Program-made: the position numbers and the translations under genes
Part shown: positions 1-8,961 of the stretch, piece by piece
Layout of the letters: each line of letters begins with the position of its first letter
Position numbering within the stretch: the stretch's first letter is position 1
The notes under the pieces: generated by a model
What the model was told of the DNA's origin: nothing
Seen by the model: only the letters and a program-made list of their open reading frames with translations
The model's database searches: none
NCBI RefSeq assembly: GCF_029835735.1
Contig: NZ_JAOEAL010000001.1
Span: 992,001-1,056,000, forward strand
DNA length: 64,000 nt
Direction of reading: 5' to 3'
DNA from: Shewanella sp. GD04112
Lineage (GTDB): Bacteria > Pseudomonadota > Gammaproteobacteria > Enterobacterales > Shewanellaceae

Positions 1-1022
1 ATGTTGAGATTGTGAAAGCGATTACCTCTCCCGATGGCAATATGCTAGGTAAGCAGCTCACTCAGTTCATGGCAGAAGAAAGCCAAGGTGAAGATCCTTT
101 TGCTGAGATTCGCACTCCTGAATGTAAAGCTGAGCTAACCGCCATTGCCGCTAACTGGCCACGTACAGTGGCGGGGTTAACCGCATTTAGCTCGACCGAA
201 AAAGAAAGCCATATGGCGGCCTCTTTTGTGGTTGAAAGCAAAAACCAGGCAATCTTAACTGCGTTGCAAAAAATGCGCGGCTATATTCCAACCCACTTAG
301 CTGATATTAACAGCACTATCTTCTCTATGGGGCTGGGGATTGACGTTAACGAAGTTGCGCCTTCACTGACGGCAATTTGGGATGACCTGCAAAAGCCGCA
401 GTTAACCTGCGCGCCGCTTGCCGAGTTGCAAGCAGAGTTAAGCCAACAGAGCCCTGCGATGTTAGGTATGTTTACTGGCATGGCTAACGGCGTTAAAGGT
501 GTGAGCCTGTCATTGCTCGATTATAAGATGAGCACACAAGACCAAGAGCCAAAGCTTGAAAGCTTAGATGCCTTAGTGAGCTTAACGGCTGATAATCCTT
601 CAATGCTGTTCAATATGGTGAAACCTTTTGCTCCAATGCTAGCTGAACTGCAAGTTGCGGATAATGGCGAACCTACCGACTTATCACCACTGTTAATGTT
701 GCCGCCTGAGATGAACATCAAGCCGATGCTGGCGATTAAGGGACAACACTTAGTGGTTTACTCTGGCGATAAAGGCTTAGCGTTAGCCAATAAACTGGCT
801 GGCGAAAAGCCATCGGCCAATGGGCTTTACAGCATGTCGGCTGATTACGGTAAGATGTTTACCCCAGTACTGACCCTGTTAGAACTGACTGGCGAGCCGA
901 TTCCTGAAGAGCTGCAAATGCTGAAAGATTACAATATGCGCGTGCAAATGAGCTTCGATGTGAACAAACAGGGCATAGTGTTTGGTTCTGTGATGAACTC
1001 AAAAGCGAGCGAGAAAAAGTAA
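1..1022 (+). CDS. Conserved hypothetical protein, 5' end cut by window
   Basis: The frame is open from the first bases of the window to a TAA at 1020-1022, so the true start lies upstream; the GTG at 12 is only an internal codon. About 340 residues are visible. The protein is acidic and mostly predicted helical, with no catalytic motif, lipobox or membrane segment in the visible part. A cysteine pair (about residues 38 and 133 from the GTG) may form a disulfide if it is exported. I do not recognise the family; a periplasmic or surface protein whose signal lies outside the window is possible. The stop is followed after 25 bases by the left end of an insertion sequence, so any native terminator may have been displaced. 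Confidence 0.8.
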   Translation, partial: VEIVKAITSPDGNMLGKQLTQFMAEESQGEDPFAEIRTPECKAELTAIAANWPRTVAGLTAFSSTEKESHMAASFVVESKNQAILTALQKMRGYIPTHLADINSTIFSMGLGIDVNEVAPSLTAIWDDLQKPQLTCAPLAELQAELSQQSPAMLGMFTGMANGVKGVSLSLLDYKMSTQDQEPKLESLDALVSLTADNPSMLFNMVKPFAPMLAELQVADNGEPTDLSPLLMLPPEMNIKPMLAIKGQHLVVYSGDKGLALANKLAGEKPSANGLYSMSADYGKMFTPVLTLLELTGEPIPEELQMLKDYNMRVQMSFDVNKQGIVFGSVMNSKASEKK

Positions 1023-1047
1023 GCTTGATACCTTAGAGTGTTAATCG

Positions 1048-1084
1048 AAAAGCCAGCTGATTGCTTAACACCGATCAGTTAAGG
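1048..1084 (+). repeat. Left terminal inverted repeat of the IS4 element
   Basis: It starts AAAAGCCAGC, continues with CTTAACACC and ends TTAAGG. The reverse complement of 2479-2514 matches it at nearly every position except a six-base block just after AAAAGCCAGC. Confidence 0.85.
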
Positions 1085-1120
1085 CATTGATCAGTTGAAC
1101 GATCCTACGGATGGTTAACA

Positions 1121-1156
1121 ATACCCTCAGTACACTAATTGCTGAGGGTATTTTTT
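1121..1156 (+). terminator. Hairpin with U-tract directly before the transposase start
   Basis: ATACCCTCAG (1121-1130) pairs with CTGAGGGTAT (1142-1151), followed by a run of T ending at the ATG at 1157. The GAGGG in the right arm is also the best ribosome-binding site. Transcripts entering from outside would therefore be terminated or have the start masked, as known for other IS4-group elements. Confidence 0.75.
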
Positions 1157-2488
1157 ATGTTGGCTCACTGGCTGATTGATGTCGATACGTTTGCTGCACC
1201 AGAATCACTGGCTCTCTTCCAAAAAGAACTCCCGCTCGAATGGATAGAGCAAGCCCTTGATTCTACCAATAAAGCCAGCATGAGACGGCGTAAGTTACCC
1301 GCCGAACTTGTCGTTTGGCTAATTGTCGGTATTGGCTTGTATCGGGATAAACCCATCACGGAAGTTTTAGATAAACTAGACCTCAAGCTTTCCAACCACT
1401 TAGGGGATTCTGTTGCACCAAGTGCTATTCCTCAAGCGAGAAAGCGCCTCACCGCCCAACCTTTGGAAGCGCTTTTTAAACTGACAGCAGCCCATTGGAC
1501 CCAGCAGGAAGATAGCGATGACAAATGGTTTGGACTGAGTTTACTTTCTGTCGACGGCACTCAGTTCCGCACCCATGATACCGCCTGTCTTGCAGAGCAC
1601 TTCCAATACATCAAGTACAATGAAAACCACCATACTGAATACCCGATTGTTCGATTATGTGCCCTCACATCGCTGCGAAGTCGTTTATTACATGATGTTG
1701 TCTTTGGGCCCAGCTCGACAGGAGAGGTCTCTTATGCCAAACAGCTGGCCGCTTCAGCCCCCGCTCACTCCCTGACGATTTTTGACCGCTGTTACCTCAG
1801 TGCCGAGTTGATGATTAATTGGCAACGGCAACATACGACGAGTCACTGGATGACGCCGATAAAATCCAACACGCAATATGAAGTGGTTGAGCAACTGGAT
1901 AAGGAAGGGCGAGACCTTTTAGTGGAAATGAAAGTGTCAGCCCATGCTCGGAAACAAGACCCAAGCTTGCCGGAGAAATGGCAAGCCCGCCTTGTCCTGT
2001 ACCCTAAGCCAGAACAACCTAATCACGTCATAGGTGTTCTCACCTCCTTAACGAGTCTGGAATATGGTACGCAGTCATTACTGGATGTGTATTTTGAACG
2101 ATGGGAAATAGAGAACAGCTACGGAGAGATAAAGCACAATATGCTCGAAGATGAAGTGCTGCTACGAAGTCAGTCTGTGGAGGGGGTAATACAAGAAATC
2201 TGGGGAATATTGATAGCTTACAATTTGGTTCGCCTGGAAATCAGTCGTATTGCGAGAGAGGCGCAGGTATCGCCATTGCGTATAAGTTTTATGATGGCAT
2301 TGAGAGATATTCAGGATGAGCTGATGTGGTGTGCGATAGCCTCCCCCGGCTCCATCCCGAGAAAGCTAAGGGCCATGCGGGAGAGAGTTAAACGCTACAT
2401 ACTGCCCCAAAAAAGAAAACGGCCCAAAGCAAGGACCGTTCGTATCAATAAAACTCGCTACCCTGTTCGCTCTAAACACCTTAAGTGA
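1157..2488 (+). CDS. IS4-family DDE transposase
   Basis: This enzyme cuts and rejoins the ends of its own element. The DDE core is visible: first Asp in LLSVDGTQF, second Asp in LTIFDRCYL, and the IS4 signature Y-(2)-R-(3)-E-(6)-K in YFERWEIENSYGEIK, with exact spacing. The N-terminal region before the first Asp resembles the usual IS4 DNA-binding domain. ATG 1157 is preferred over the TTG at 1139, because TTG lies inside the upstream hairpin and has no ribosome site. The length of 443 residues is normal for the family. The stop at 2486-2488 falls within the right inverted repeat. Confidence 0.93.
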   Translation: MLAHWLIDVDTFAAPESLALFQKELPLEWIEQALDSTNKASMRRRKLPAELVVWLIVGIGLYRDKPITEVLDKLDLKLSNHLGDSVAPSAIPQARKRLTAQPLEALFKLTAAHWTQQEDSDDKWFGLSLLSVDGTQFRTHDTACLAEHFQYIKYNENHHTEYPIVRLCALTSLRSRLLHDVVFGPSSTGEVSYAKQLAASAPAHSLTIFDRCYLSAELMINWQRQHTTSHWMTPIKSNTQYEVVEQLDKEGRDLLVEMKVSAHARKQDPSLPEKWQARLVLYPKPEQPNHVIGVLTSLTSLEYGTQSLLDVYFERWEIENSYGEIKHNMLEDEVLLRSQSVEGVIQEIWGILIAYNLVRLEISRIAREAQVSPLRISFMMALRDIQDELMWCAIASPGSIPRKLRAMRERVKRYILPQKRKRPKARTVRINKTRYPVRSKHLK

Positions 2489-2514
2489 TAGGTGTTAAGC
2501 TGATTGCTGGCTTT
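2479..2514 (-). repeat. Right terminal inverted repeat of the IS4 element
   Basis: Read on the minus strand it begins AAAAGCCAGC and contains CTTAACACC and ATCACTTAAGG, matching the left end. It overlaps the last codons of the transposase. Confidence 0.85.
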
Positions 2515-2518
2515 TTTG

Positions 2519-4066
2519 TTAATTGGCTTGCGCTAACTTAGGTTGAGAACCTAGGGGCGAGTCTATGGATTTCGGTTTCGCGGCGCGCACTAAACTGACC
2601 AGTCCTTGCCATTCAATATCGCTGTTCTGTGGCAGCCAAATATCCGGCTCTGTGCCTTTTCCTGAAAGCAATTCACCTGCGGCGTCATAGGTGAGTGAGC
2701 TGCTAAACCGAACATCTAAATCACTGTTAGGTAATGTGAGTTGGTATTGTCTGGCAAAATCACCCGAGGTTTTCTCCCCAATCAGATTCACTCTCGACCA
2801 AGCTTTTGTGCGGTAGGCTATCCACTCGCATTCTTGTTTACATAAAGGGCTTACTAGCAGTGCAAGGCGATTATTGCCTTCGGCTGAAACTTCGGGTTTC
2901 GTGCGGACAAACCAAGGGCTAAATCGGCTTTCATCTATGCTTGGCAGACGCCTCGTTAGTACCTTAAGTCGAGGCGAGCTGAGTTCCAGTGCCTCGAGCG
3001 GCCTAAAGTTTAGGGGCCTTAAATAATCATTCCTCAGTTCTGGTGAGCGGCGATAATGGGCAAAGCCCATTATTTGTGTCATGGCTGAGGTATAGGGCGT
3101 CGCATTTTGAGGGGCATCTTGATAACGCGATAACATGGTCAGTAATTTAGGGCTAAAGCCCCTTGCTTGCCTTAAATCGACTATCAACAAGGGTTGTTCC
3201 ATGCCTTGGCGTAGGGCGTCTTGTTGCCGCTTATCGAGTTCAAAGGCATAGAGATCATCAATCTTGAGCCGTGCTGTCGCCTGATTGATCTGCTCCAATG
3301 AATAATCAGGCCTGATTGGCGCCGTCGGGGCTAAATTATCGAGTTGGGTGATCAGGCTTTCAAAACTCAGTTCAGCCTCATCCTCAATCGGTTTAACTAT
3401 GGTTTTCGATGGTTGCGGCAGGGCGATAGTCACTTGCGTGGTCTGCAAATCATCATTAATTAAGCTTATCAGCACATGGGGCTTGATGCTTAAGCCTAAG
3501 TCCTCCCGCAGCAAATTGAGTCGCTTGAGCCAAATCAGCTGCATCTCTTGGCTATTTTTTGCAGGCTCAGATAAATAGGCTTGGCTGGCCGAAATCCATT
3601 TGCTTAAGGGAATGCCATCGATATGGGTAATAAAGGGAAAATCGGCGCTGATGGGATTATTTTTGCTGTCCAAGGCGAGCCATTGCTCGTTGACGGGCCT
3701 GAGTGTTAAGGGCAGTTCGCCGCTGCTATTTTCGACTTTCGCAACCTGTGTCCCTGGGTCTTTTAAGGTATTGAGCAGTTTTGTGAGCTCGGCGGCGAAG
3801 CGCTCTTTAGGTACAACATCTTGATATTGTGCTGTGATTAACCCTGCCAGTCGTTTGAGCTGCTGCTCATTGGTCTGTGGGTCCAGTGCGTAAAATGCCG
3901 AGTGTTGCTCAATTTGGTCGAACAGAATATAGAGATCTTGGCGAATATCTTTGGTCGTTAGCGTGGGTTGTGCTTTTTCAGGAATAGCGAAAAACGCGAG
4001 CCTGATAAGGCTCGCGCAAATAATCACGCCCAGCAAACTAACGACAGTGCGATAGCTAAAATTCAT
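2519..4066 (-). CDS. S41-peptidase-like protein, probably inactive as protease
   Basis: An N-terminal membrane anchor or signal (about residues 5-26) leads into a region typical of S41 tail-specific proteases: an N-terminal helical part, a central LLIVDLRQARG strand-loop, and GEKTSGDFARQY followed by GKGTEPDIWLP near the C terminus. In active S41 enzymes the catalytic serine lies in an S-A-x-E type motif just before the GEKT segment. Here that place reads LCKQECEW, with no serine, so catalysis is doubtful. ATG 4066 is preferred over 4081 because GGAGG stands just upstream of it. The stop codon lies directly at the edge of the IS element but appears native. The family call is by motif only; a binding role in the envelope is possible. 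Confidence 0.7.
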   Translation of the reverse strand: MNFSYRTVVSLLGVIICASLIRLAFFAIPEKAQPTLTTKDIRQDLYILFDQIEQHSAFYALDPQTNEQQLKRLAGLITAQYQDVVPKERFAAELTKLLNTLKDPGTQVAKVENSSGELPLTLRPVNEQWLALDSKNNPISADFPFITHIDGIPLSKWISASQAYLSEPAKNSQEMQLIWLKRLNLLREDLGLSIKPHVLISLINDDLQTTQVTIALPQPSKTIVKPIEDEAELSFESLITQLDNLAPTAPIRPDYSLEQINQATARLKIDDLYAFELDKRQQDALRQGMEQPLLIVDLRQARGFSPKLLTMLSRYQDAPQNATPYTSAMTQIMGFAHYRRSPELRNDYLRPLNFRPLEALELSSPRLKVLTRRLPSIDESRFSPWFVRTKPEVSAEGNNRLALLVSPLCKQECEWIAYRTKAWSRVNLIGEKTSGDFARQYQLTLPNSDLDVRFSSSLTYDAAGELLSGKGTEPDIWLPQNSDIEWQGLVSLVRAAKPKSIDSPLGSQPKLAQAN

Positions 4067-4252
4067 ATTCCTCCATGACAACTTACTTTTACTGCTAAAA
4101 AGGTGTGCGACTATCGATGTAAATGTCTATTTTGGCAATATAAATCACCAGAGCGCACCTTTTGCTCCTGTCCATTTGAGCAATTTAACAGCAGTTCTCA
4201 TCAGTCAGCATAGAATTATGGCTATTTTTTGTGCCTTGTCACGGTTAAGAGA

Positions 4253-5137
4253 CTAGAGAATATCGTTTAGGGAAACGCCAATACCAATACGTTGATTATG
4301 ATGGTTATAGTCGATAAGGCTCTCACCATATCCATTAAAGTATTGAGTATAAAGGCGTAAATTGCCGATGATTGGGTAGCTCCACGTAAATTCTGCCGAG
4401 CCTCGATCAATATCTTTAAAGTTGGTTTTTAGGGTGAGGGTGAACCTATGGTCATCGATGCCATACACTCCCACAAACTCGGCTTTACCTATGTATTCAT
4501 CGATGTCAGGGTTATCGTCGCCACGGGGTTGATGGATATCGGTTTTTTCGTCTTCAGGAATACGCCACCACACCTTGGTTGAGAAGGCCAATGGGCCTGC
4601 ATCAAAAATCATAGTGCCATAAATACGATTCCAACTTCGGGATAGTAACCCTGACCTGCCATTAGATTGATGTACCGCACCAAAGCCCCAGAAGGAGTTG
4701 GTCACGCTGCCAATTTTCCAGTCATTGTTAAACAGCATAAAGATTTCGGGTTCGTGGTTAGTCTCACGGAACGGGGAAGAAATATCCTTGTTATAAACCT
4801 GCCAGTAGGATTGGTTAGTGTAGGCAAAGAATAAGTGACCATTATCGCCAAAAACATTGTACCAAATAGGAAACTTAAAGCTTATCTGGAACTTAGCTTC
4901 CATCTCGTCGAGTGTGTAGTTATTCTCCGCTGCATCTTGAGCAAAGGGGGCCATATTGGGATCGGGGTTGTAGGTGGCGGGTAAAATGTAATTCACTTTA
5001 TGCGGTGTGATCACAAAGGGACGTTCTGAGGTTGCTAGCTCGTCCTGTACCCGTCCTTTAATGAGAGATTCTTCCGCTTGTAGTCCAGTACAAGTTAACA
5101 GCCCAATTAATGCGATACCTTTATAAAATAGGGACAT
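4253..5137 (-). CDS. pldA: Outer membrane phospholipase A (OMPLA)
   Basis: This outer-membrane beta-barrel hydrolyses phospholipids that have moved to the outer leaflet. The active-site segment HQSNGRSGLLSRSWNRIY gives His156, Ser158 and Asn170, with the same spacing as the OMPLA triad (His142, Ser144, Asn156 in E. coli). A signal peptide ending near LTCTGLQA is present, and alternating aromatic strands run to the C terminus. The 294-residue length is normal. A very strong ribosome site (AAGGAGGG) precedes the ATG. It is transcribed away from the cobA-cys block, with its own promoter in the 430-bp gap upstream. Confidence 0.95.
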   Translation of the reverse strand: MSLFYKGIALIGLLTCTGLQAEESLIKGRVQDELATSERPFVITPHKVNYILPATYNPDPNMAPFAQDAAENNYTLDEMEAKFQISFKFPIWYNVFGDNGHLFFAYTNQSYWQVYNKDISSPFRETNHEPEIFMLFNNDWKIGSVTNSFWGFGAVHQSNGRSGLLSRSWNRIYGTMIFDAGPLAFSTKVWWRIPEDEKTDIHQPRGDDNPDIDEYIGKAEFVGVYGIDDHRFTLTLKTNFKDIDRGSAEFTWSYPIIGNLRLYTQYFNGYGESLIDYNHHNQRIGIGVSLNDIL

Positions 5138-5567
5138 CGGCCCTCCTTGATGTGTCTGTTTGCCTTACGCTTTCTCGTTGTTTGCCCAGCTTAACATTAG
5201 TTTGTGGATCTATTGTGAGAAACCCTGCCATTTGCCCTACTTGGTTATGGCGATATTGAATCCATTTTCGTGATCTAAAGAAGCAACTAACTAGAATTTT
5301 TAGCAATAACATAGTGCGGTTATGTGACTTTATGCAAGTTTTGATTGCCGATAAATTAGCCATGAAAGCATTATTTATCTTTGTACTTCAATTGTTTAAA
5401 TTATTTTTAGGCCTGTGGCACTTTTGCCTCCCTCAAGTATAGTGAATTGGCTTGATTCGAAGTCCTGCTGTTATTTCTTTTTGGTATAACAATTAATGAT
5501 TTTATATTTATTAAGGAATATAACTAGGGCTATATTGCAACACATTGATCTCATATCGGGGAATGTG
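5138..5567. other. Divergent intergenic region between pldA and cobA
   Basis: This AT-rich gap must carry promoters for pldA (leftward) and cobA (rightward). A possible -10 box is the TATAAC at about 5485-5490, upstream of cobA. The short frame reading leftward across 5121-5363 has no ribosome site and overlaps the pldA start, so I see no gene here. Confidence 0.5.
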
Positions 5568-6398
5568 ATGGAAATTTTATCTTTACCGGGCCAAGGGGCG
5601 AAGGGCAAAGTCTGGCTAGTTGGCGCGGGCCCCGGAGACGTGGAGCTATTAACCCTCAAGGCTTGGCGTATTCTCAAGTCAGCCGACGCTGTGCTATACG
5701 ATGCGCTCGTCAGCCAAGATATCCTCGATTTGCTCCCCAAAGATGCAGAGAAGATTGCCGTTGGCAAACGTGCTGGTAAACATAGTGCTGCGCAGGATGA
5801 AATTAATCAGTTACTGGTGACGAAAGCTTATACCCGTAAAAACGTGGTACGCCTCAAGGGCGGCGATCCCTTTATTTTTGGCCGCGGTGGTGAAGAGTTA
5901 CAAACCTTAGTTGAAGCGGGCGTCGAATTTGAAGTGGTTCCCGGCATTACCGCCGCCAGTGGTACTTCGGCCTATGCGGGCATTCCATTAACCCACAGGG
6001 ATTATGCCCAGGGGGTGACCTTTATCACTGGCCATTGTCAGCTCGAAAGCCGTCCAATGGACTGGCAGGGTTATGCTAATCCAAACAATACCTTGGTTGT
6101 GTATATGGGGATTTTAAATGCGGGTATTATTCGTCGAGGATTAATCGATGCTGGCCGTAGCCCACAAACACCAGTGGCGATAGTGTCGAAGGCGACCACT
6201 CAGTCGCAGCAGCGTTTTATTGGCCAATTAGATTCGCTCGAACAGCTCGCGGCCGATCCGCAATTGCAAATGCCCGCCCTGATGATTATTGGCGAAGTGG
6301 TTGCGTTAGCTGACAGCTTAAATTGGTTCCAGCCTAAGGGTGAGGGCGAGTCAGCACTCGATACCGCGGATGCCGCCAAGATTGTGGCAAAAATTTAG
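5568..6398 (+). CDS. cobA: Uroporphyrinogen-III C-methyltransferase
   Basis: The enzyme adds two SAM-derived methyl groups to uroporphyrinogen III, giving precorrin-2 for siroheme, the cofactor of sulfite reductase. The SUMT signatures are present: KVWLVGAGPGDVELLTLKAW at the N terminus and RLKGGDPFIFGRGGEE in the middle, followed by VVPGITAASGTSAYAGIPLT. ATG 5568 follows GGGGA and gives 276 residues, matching the short single-domain enzymes; the frame is open further upstream to 5496 but without support. It leads the sulfate-assimilation block with cysD 78 bp downstream, which fits a siroheme supply role. Confidence 0.95.
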   Translation: MEILSLPGQGAKGKVWLVGAGPGDVELLTLKAWRILKSADAVLYDALVSQDILDLLPKDAEKIAVGKRAGKHSAAQDEINQLLVTKAYTRKNVVRLKGGDPFIFGRGGEELQTLVEAGVEFEVVPGITAASGTSAYAGIPLTHRDYAQGVTFITGHCQLESRPMDWQGYANPNNTLVVYMGILNAGIIRRGLIDAGRSPQTPVAIVSKATTQSQQRFIGQLDSLEQLAADPQLQMPALMIIGEVVALADSLNWFQPKGEGESALDTADAAKIVAKI

Positions 6399-6476
6399 TT
6401 AAATCAGATTTTTTAGAAATAGTTAAGTTAAATTCAGCTGCCTTTTGCAGCCCATTTTAGGTAAACGGAGAAGAGT

Positions 6477-7385
6477 ATGGCCGGGCGTGAATTAAGCCAC
6501 TTACAACAACTGGAAGCCGAAAGCATTCAGATCATTCGTGAAGTCGCTGCCGAATTCGACAATCCAGTAATGTTGTATTCCATCGGAAAAGATTCTTCGG
6601 TGATGTTACACCTTGCGCGTAAAGCTTTTTATCCCGGCAAGATCCCATTCCCCTTGTTGCACGTGGATACGGGCTGGAAATTCAAAGAGATGATCGCCTT
6701 TCGTGATGCGCAGGCGAAAAAGTTTGGCTTTGAATTATTAACCCACACCAACCCAGAAGGCGTTGCCCAAGGGATTAACCCCTTCGACCATGGCAGTGCC
6801 AAGCACACTGACATCATGAAAACCCAAGGCTTAAAACAAGCCTTAAACCAATATGGTTTCGATGCCGCATTCGGTGGTGCGCGCCGCGATGAGGAAAAGT
6901 CCCGCGCGAAGGAGCGGGTGTATTCGTTCCGCGATCGTCACCACAGATGGGATCCCAAGAATCAGCGTCCCGAGCTGTGGCGCACCTATAACGGCGCGGT
7001 AAATAAGGGCGAAAGTATTCGTGTCTTCCCGTTATCTAACTGGACCGAACTCGATATTTGGCAATATATCTATCAAGAAAACATTGAGTTAGTGCCACTG
7101 TATTTTGCAGCTGAGCGCCCTGTGGTTGAGCGTGGTGGTCAGCTGATTATGGCCGACGATGAGCGTATGAAGCTCGAGGAAGGCGAAACCATCAAGCATG
7201 AGGTGGTGCGTTTTAGAACCTTAGGTTGTTATCCATTGACGGCGGCGATGCATTCGCAGGCGGATAATCTCGAAAAAATCATCGAAGAAATGCTGTTAAC
7301 TCGCTCGAGCGAACGCCAAGGGCGATTGATTGACTCGGATCAGAGTGCATCGATGGAGCAGAAGAAACGCCAAGGTTATTTCTAA
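6477..7385 (+). CDS. cysD: Sulfate adenylyltransferase subunit 2
   Basis: This catalytic subunit of ATP sulfurylase makes adenosine 5'-phosphosulfate from sulfate and ATP together with CysN. The PP-loop SIGKDSSVML (from about residue 36) and the conserved FGGARRDEEKSRAKER and GCYPLTAAMHS segments are all visible. The 302-residue length is typical. A good purine-rich ribosome site (CGGAGAAGAG) precedes the ATG. It is followed by cysN after a gap of about 130 bp, longer than in many cysDN operons but without a terminator. Confidence 0.97.
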   Translation: MAGRELSHLQQLEAESIQIIREVAAEFDNPVMLYSIGKDSSVMLHLARKAFYPGKIPFPLLHVDTGWKFKEMIAFRDAQAKKFGFELLTHTNPEGVAQGINPFDHGSAKHTDIMKTQGLKQALNQYGFDAAFGGARRDEEKSRAKERVYSFRDRHHRWDPKNQRPELWRTYNGAVNKGESIRVFPLSNWTELDIWQYIYQENIELVPLYFAAERPVVERGGQLIMADDERMKLEEGETIKHEVVRFRTLGCYPLTAAMHSQADNLEKIIEEMLLTRSSERQGRLIDSDQSASMEQKKRQGYF

Positions 7386-7515
7386 ACCAAGGCATTTCGT
7401 GCACAGGTTGAGAGACAGATTAAACCGATTTCGTGAATGTCCCGATGAAGGCTTTTAGAGCAATCAAGTACCAGTGACTTCACGAACAGTTGAGCAAGAT
7501 AAGAGTGAGATAAAG

Positions 7516-8958
7516 ATGGATAAAGCGGTCAATAAAACCAATCGTATGGCGGCAGAAATCAGCCAGCACGGGGTAAAAGAATATCTAGCCCAGCAACAAC
7601 ATAAAGGTTTGTTGCGCTTTTTAACCTGCGGCAGCGTAGACGATGGCAAGAGCACTCTGATTGGCCGTTTACTGCATGACAGCGCGCAGATTTATGAAGA
7701 CCAACTCGCCAGCTTAAAAAATGATAGCGCTAAGATGGGCACAACGGGTGAAGCCATAGACTTGGCTTTGTTGGTGGATGGTCTGCAAGCCGAGCGCGAG
7801 CAGGGCATTACTATCGATGTGGCTTATCGTTATTTTTCAAGCGACAAGCGTAAGTTTATTATCGCCGACACCCCAGGTCATGAGCAGTACACCCGTAATA
7901 TGGCGACTGGCGCCTCAACCTGTGATTTAGCAGTGATCTTAGTGGATGCGCGTTATGGCGTGCAGACTCAAACCAAGCGTCATGCCTTTATTGCCTCTTT
8001 GCTGGGTATTCGTCACTTTGTGGTCGCGGTTAATAAGATGGATTTACTCGGGTTCGATGAGCAAGTGTTCAATCGTATCCGTAATGATTTCAGTGAGTTC
8101 GTAAAAGATTTTGGCGACTTAGATATCCACTTTGTACCCTTATCTGCACTCAATGGCGATAACGTGGTTGAGCCGAGTCTGCATACGCCTTGGTATCAGG
8201 GCGGCACACTGCTGGAACTGCTCGAAACCATTGATACTCAACGTGAACTCAGCGCCTTGCCTGTACGTTTCCCAGTGCAATATGTGTCGCGTCCAAATCT
8301 CGATTTTCGTGGTTTTGCCGGTACTTTAGCCTCTGGTGTCATCAAGGTGGGTGACGAGGTGGTTGCGCTGCCTTCGGGTAAGCGTAGCAAGGTTGAACGC
8401 ATTGTGACCTTCGATGGCGATCTCGCCGAAGCGACTGCTGGGCAAGCCGTTACTATCACCTTAGAAGATGAAATCGATATTTCCCGTGGTGACTTACTGG
8501 CACTGCCAGAGAGTGCGCCACAGGTTGCCAATCAAATCGTGGCTGACCTAGTGTGGATGGATGAAAAACCATTACAACTCGGCCAGTTATACGACATTAA
8601 AGTTGCGGGTAAGAAGACCCAAGCCTCTGTGACGGCCATCGACTATGTGGTTGATGTGAACACACTTGCGCGCAGCAGCGCCGACACTTTAGGGCTCAAT
8701 GCCATCGCCCGCGTGACCTTAGAACTGACCGAAGATATCGTCTTCGATGCCTATTCTCTGGTGCGTGATACTGGCGGCATGATCCTGATTGACCGTTTAT
8801 CCAATGCTACTGTGGCGGCTGTGATGGTGGTATCGGGACAGCATGTGAACAAGCAAGCGTCCTCACAATTTAGCGCCTTTGAAATCGAGTTTAATGCGCT
8901 GGTGCGTAAGCACTTCCCGCATTGGCAAGCGATTGATATTTCAAAGCTTGGAGCCTAA
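7516..8958 (+). CDS. cysN: Sulfate adenylyltransferase subunit 1 (GTPase)
   Basis: This GTP-hydrolysing partner of CysD drives APS synthesis. The P-loop GSVDDGKS is at residues 39-46, with DTPGHEQY (G3) and NKMD (G4), then two beta-barrel domains of the EF-Tu type. The ATG at 7516 gives 480 residues, close to known CysN; the GTG at 7474 would add 14 residues with no good ribosome site. No fused APS-kinase domain is present, in line with a separate cysC downstream. The next gene starts three bases after the stop, so translation is probably coupled. Confidence 0.96.
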   Translation: MDKAVNKTNRMAAEISQHGVKEYLAQQQHKGLLRFLTCGSVDDGKSTLIGRLLHDSAQIYEDQLASLKNDSAKMGTTGEAIDLALLVDGLQAEREQGITIDVAYRYFSSDKRKFIIADTPGHEQYTRNMATGASTCDLAVILVDARYGVQTQTKRHAFIASLLGIRHFVVAVNKMDLLGFDEQVFNRIRNDFSEFVKDFGDLDIHFVPLSALNGDNVVEPSLHTPWYQGGTLLELLETIDTQRELSALPVRFPVQYVSRPNLDFRGFAGTLASGVIKVGDEVVALPSGKRSKVERIVTFDGDLAEATAGQAVTITLEDEIDISRGDLLALPESAPQVANQIVADLVWMDEKPLQLGQLYDIKVAGKKTQASVTAIDYVVDVNTLARSSADTLGLNAIARVTLELTEDIVFDAYSLVRDTGGMILIDRLSNATVAAVMVVSGQHVNKQASSQFSAFEIEFNALVRKHFPHWQAIDISKLGA

Positions 8959-8961
8959 TAC

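Larger units (their letters stand above)
1046..2516 (+). mobile_element. IS4-family insertion sequence, complete
   Basis: A single transposase gene lies between imperfect terminal inverted repeats of about 37 bp (1048-1084 and 2479-2514), with both outer ends reading AAAAGCCAGC. TGTTAAT occurs just outside both ends (1039-1045 and 2517-2523). It may be the target duplication, although the spacing to the repeats differs by one base between ends. The transposase stop codon lies inside the right repeat. The frame and catalytic residues look intact, so the element is potentially active. It sits between the ends of two convergent genes and appears to disrupt neither. Confidence 0.9.

Noticed and set aside
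5121..5363. 80-codon leftward frame upstream of pldA
   Set aside because: Overlaps the pldA start, lacks a ribosome site and shows no signal or domain.
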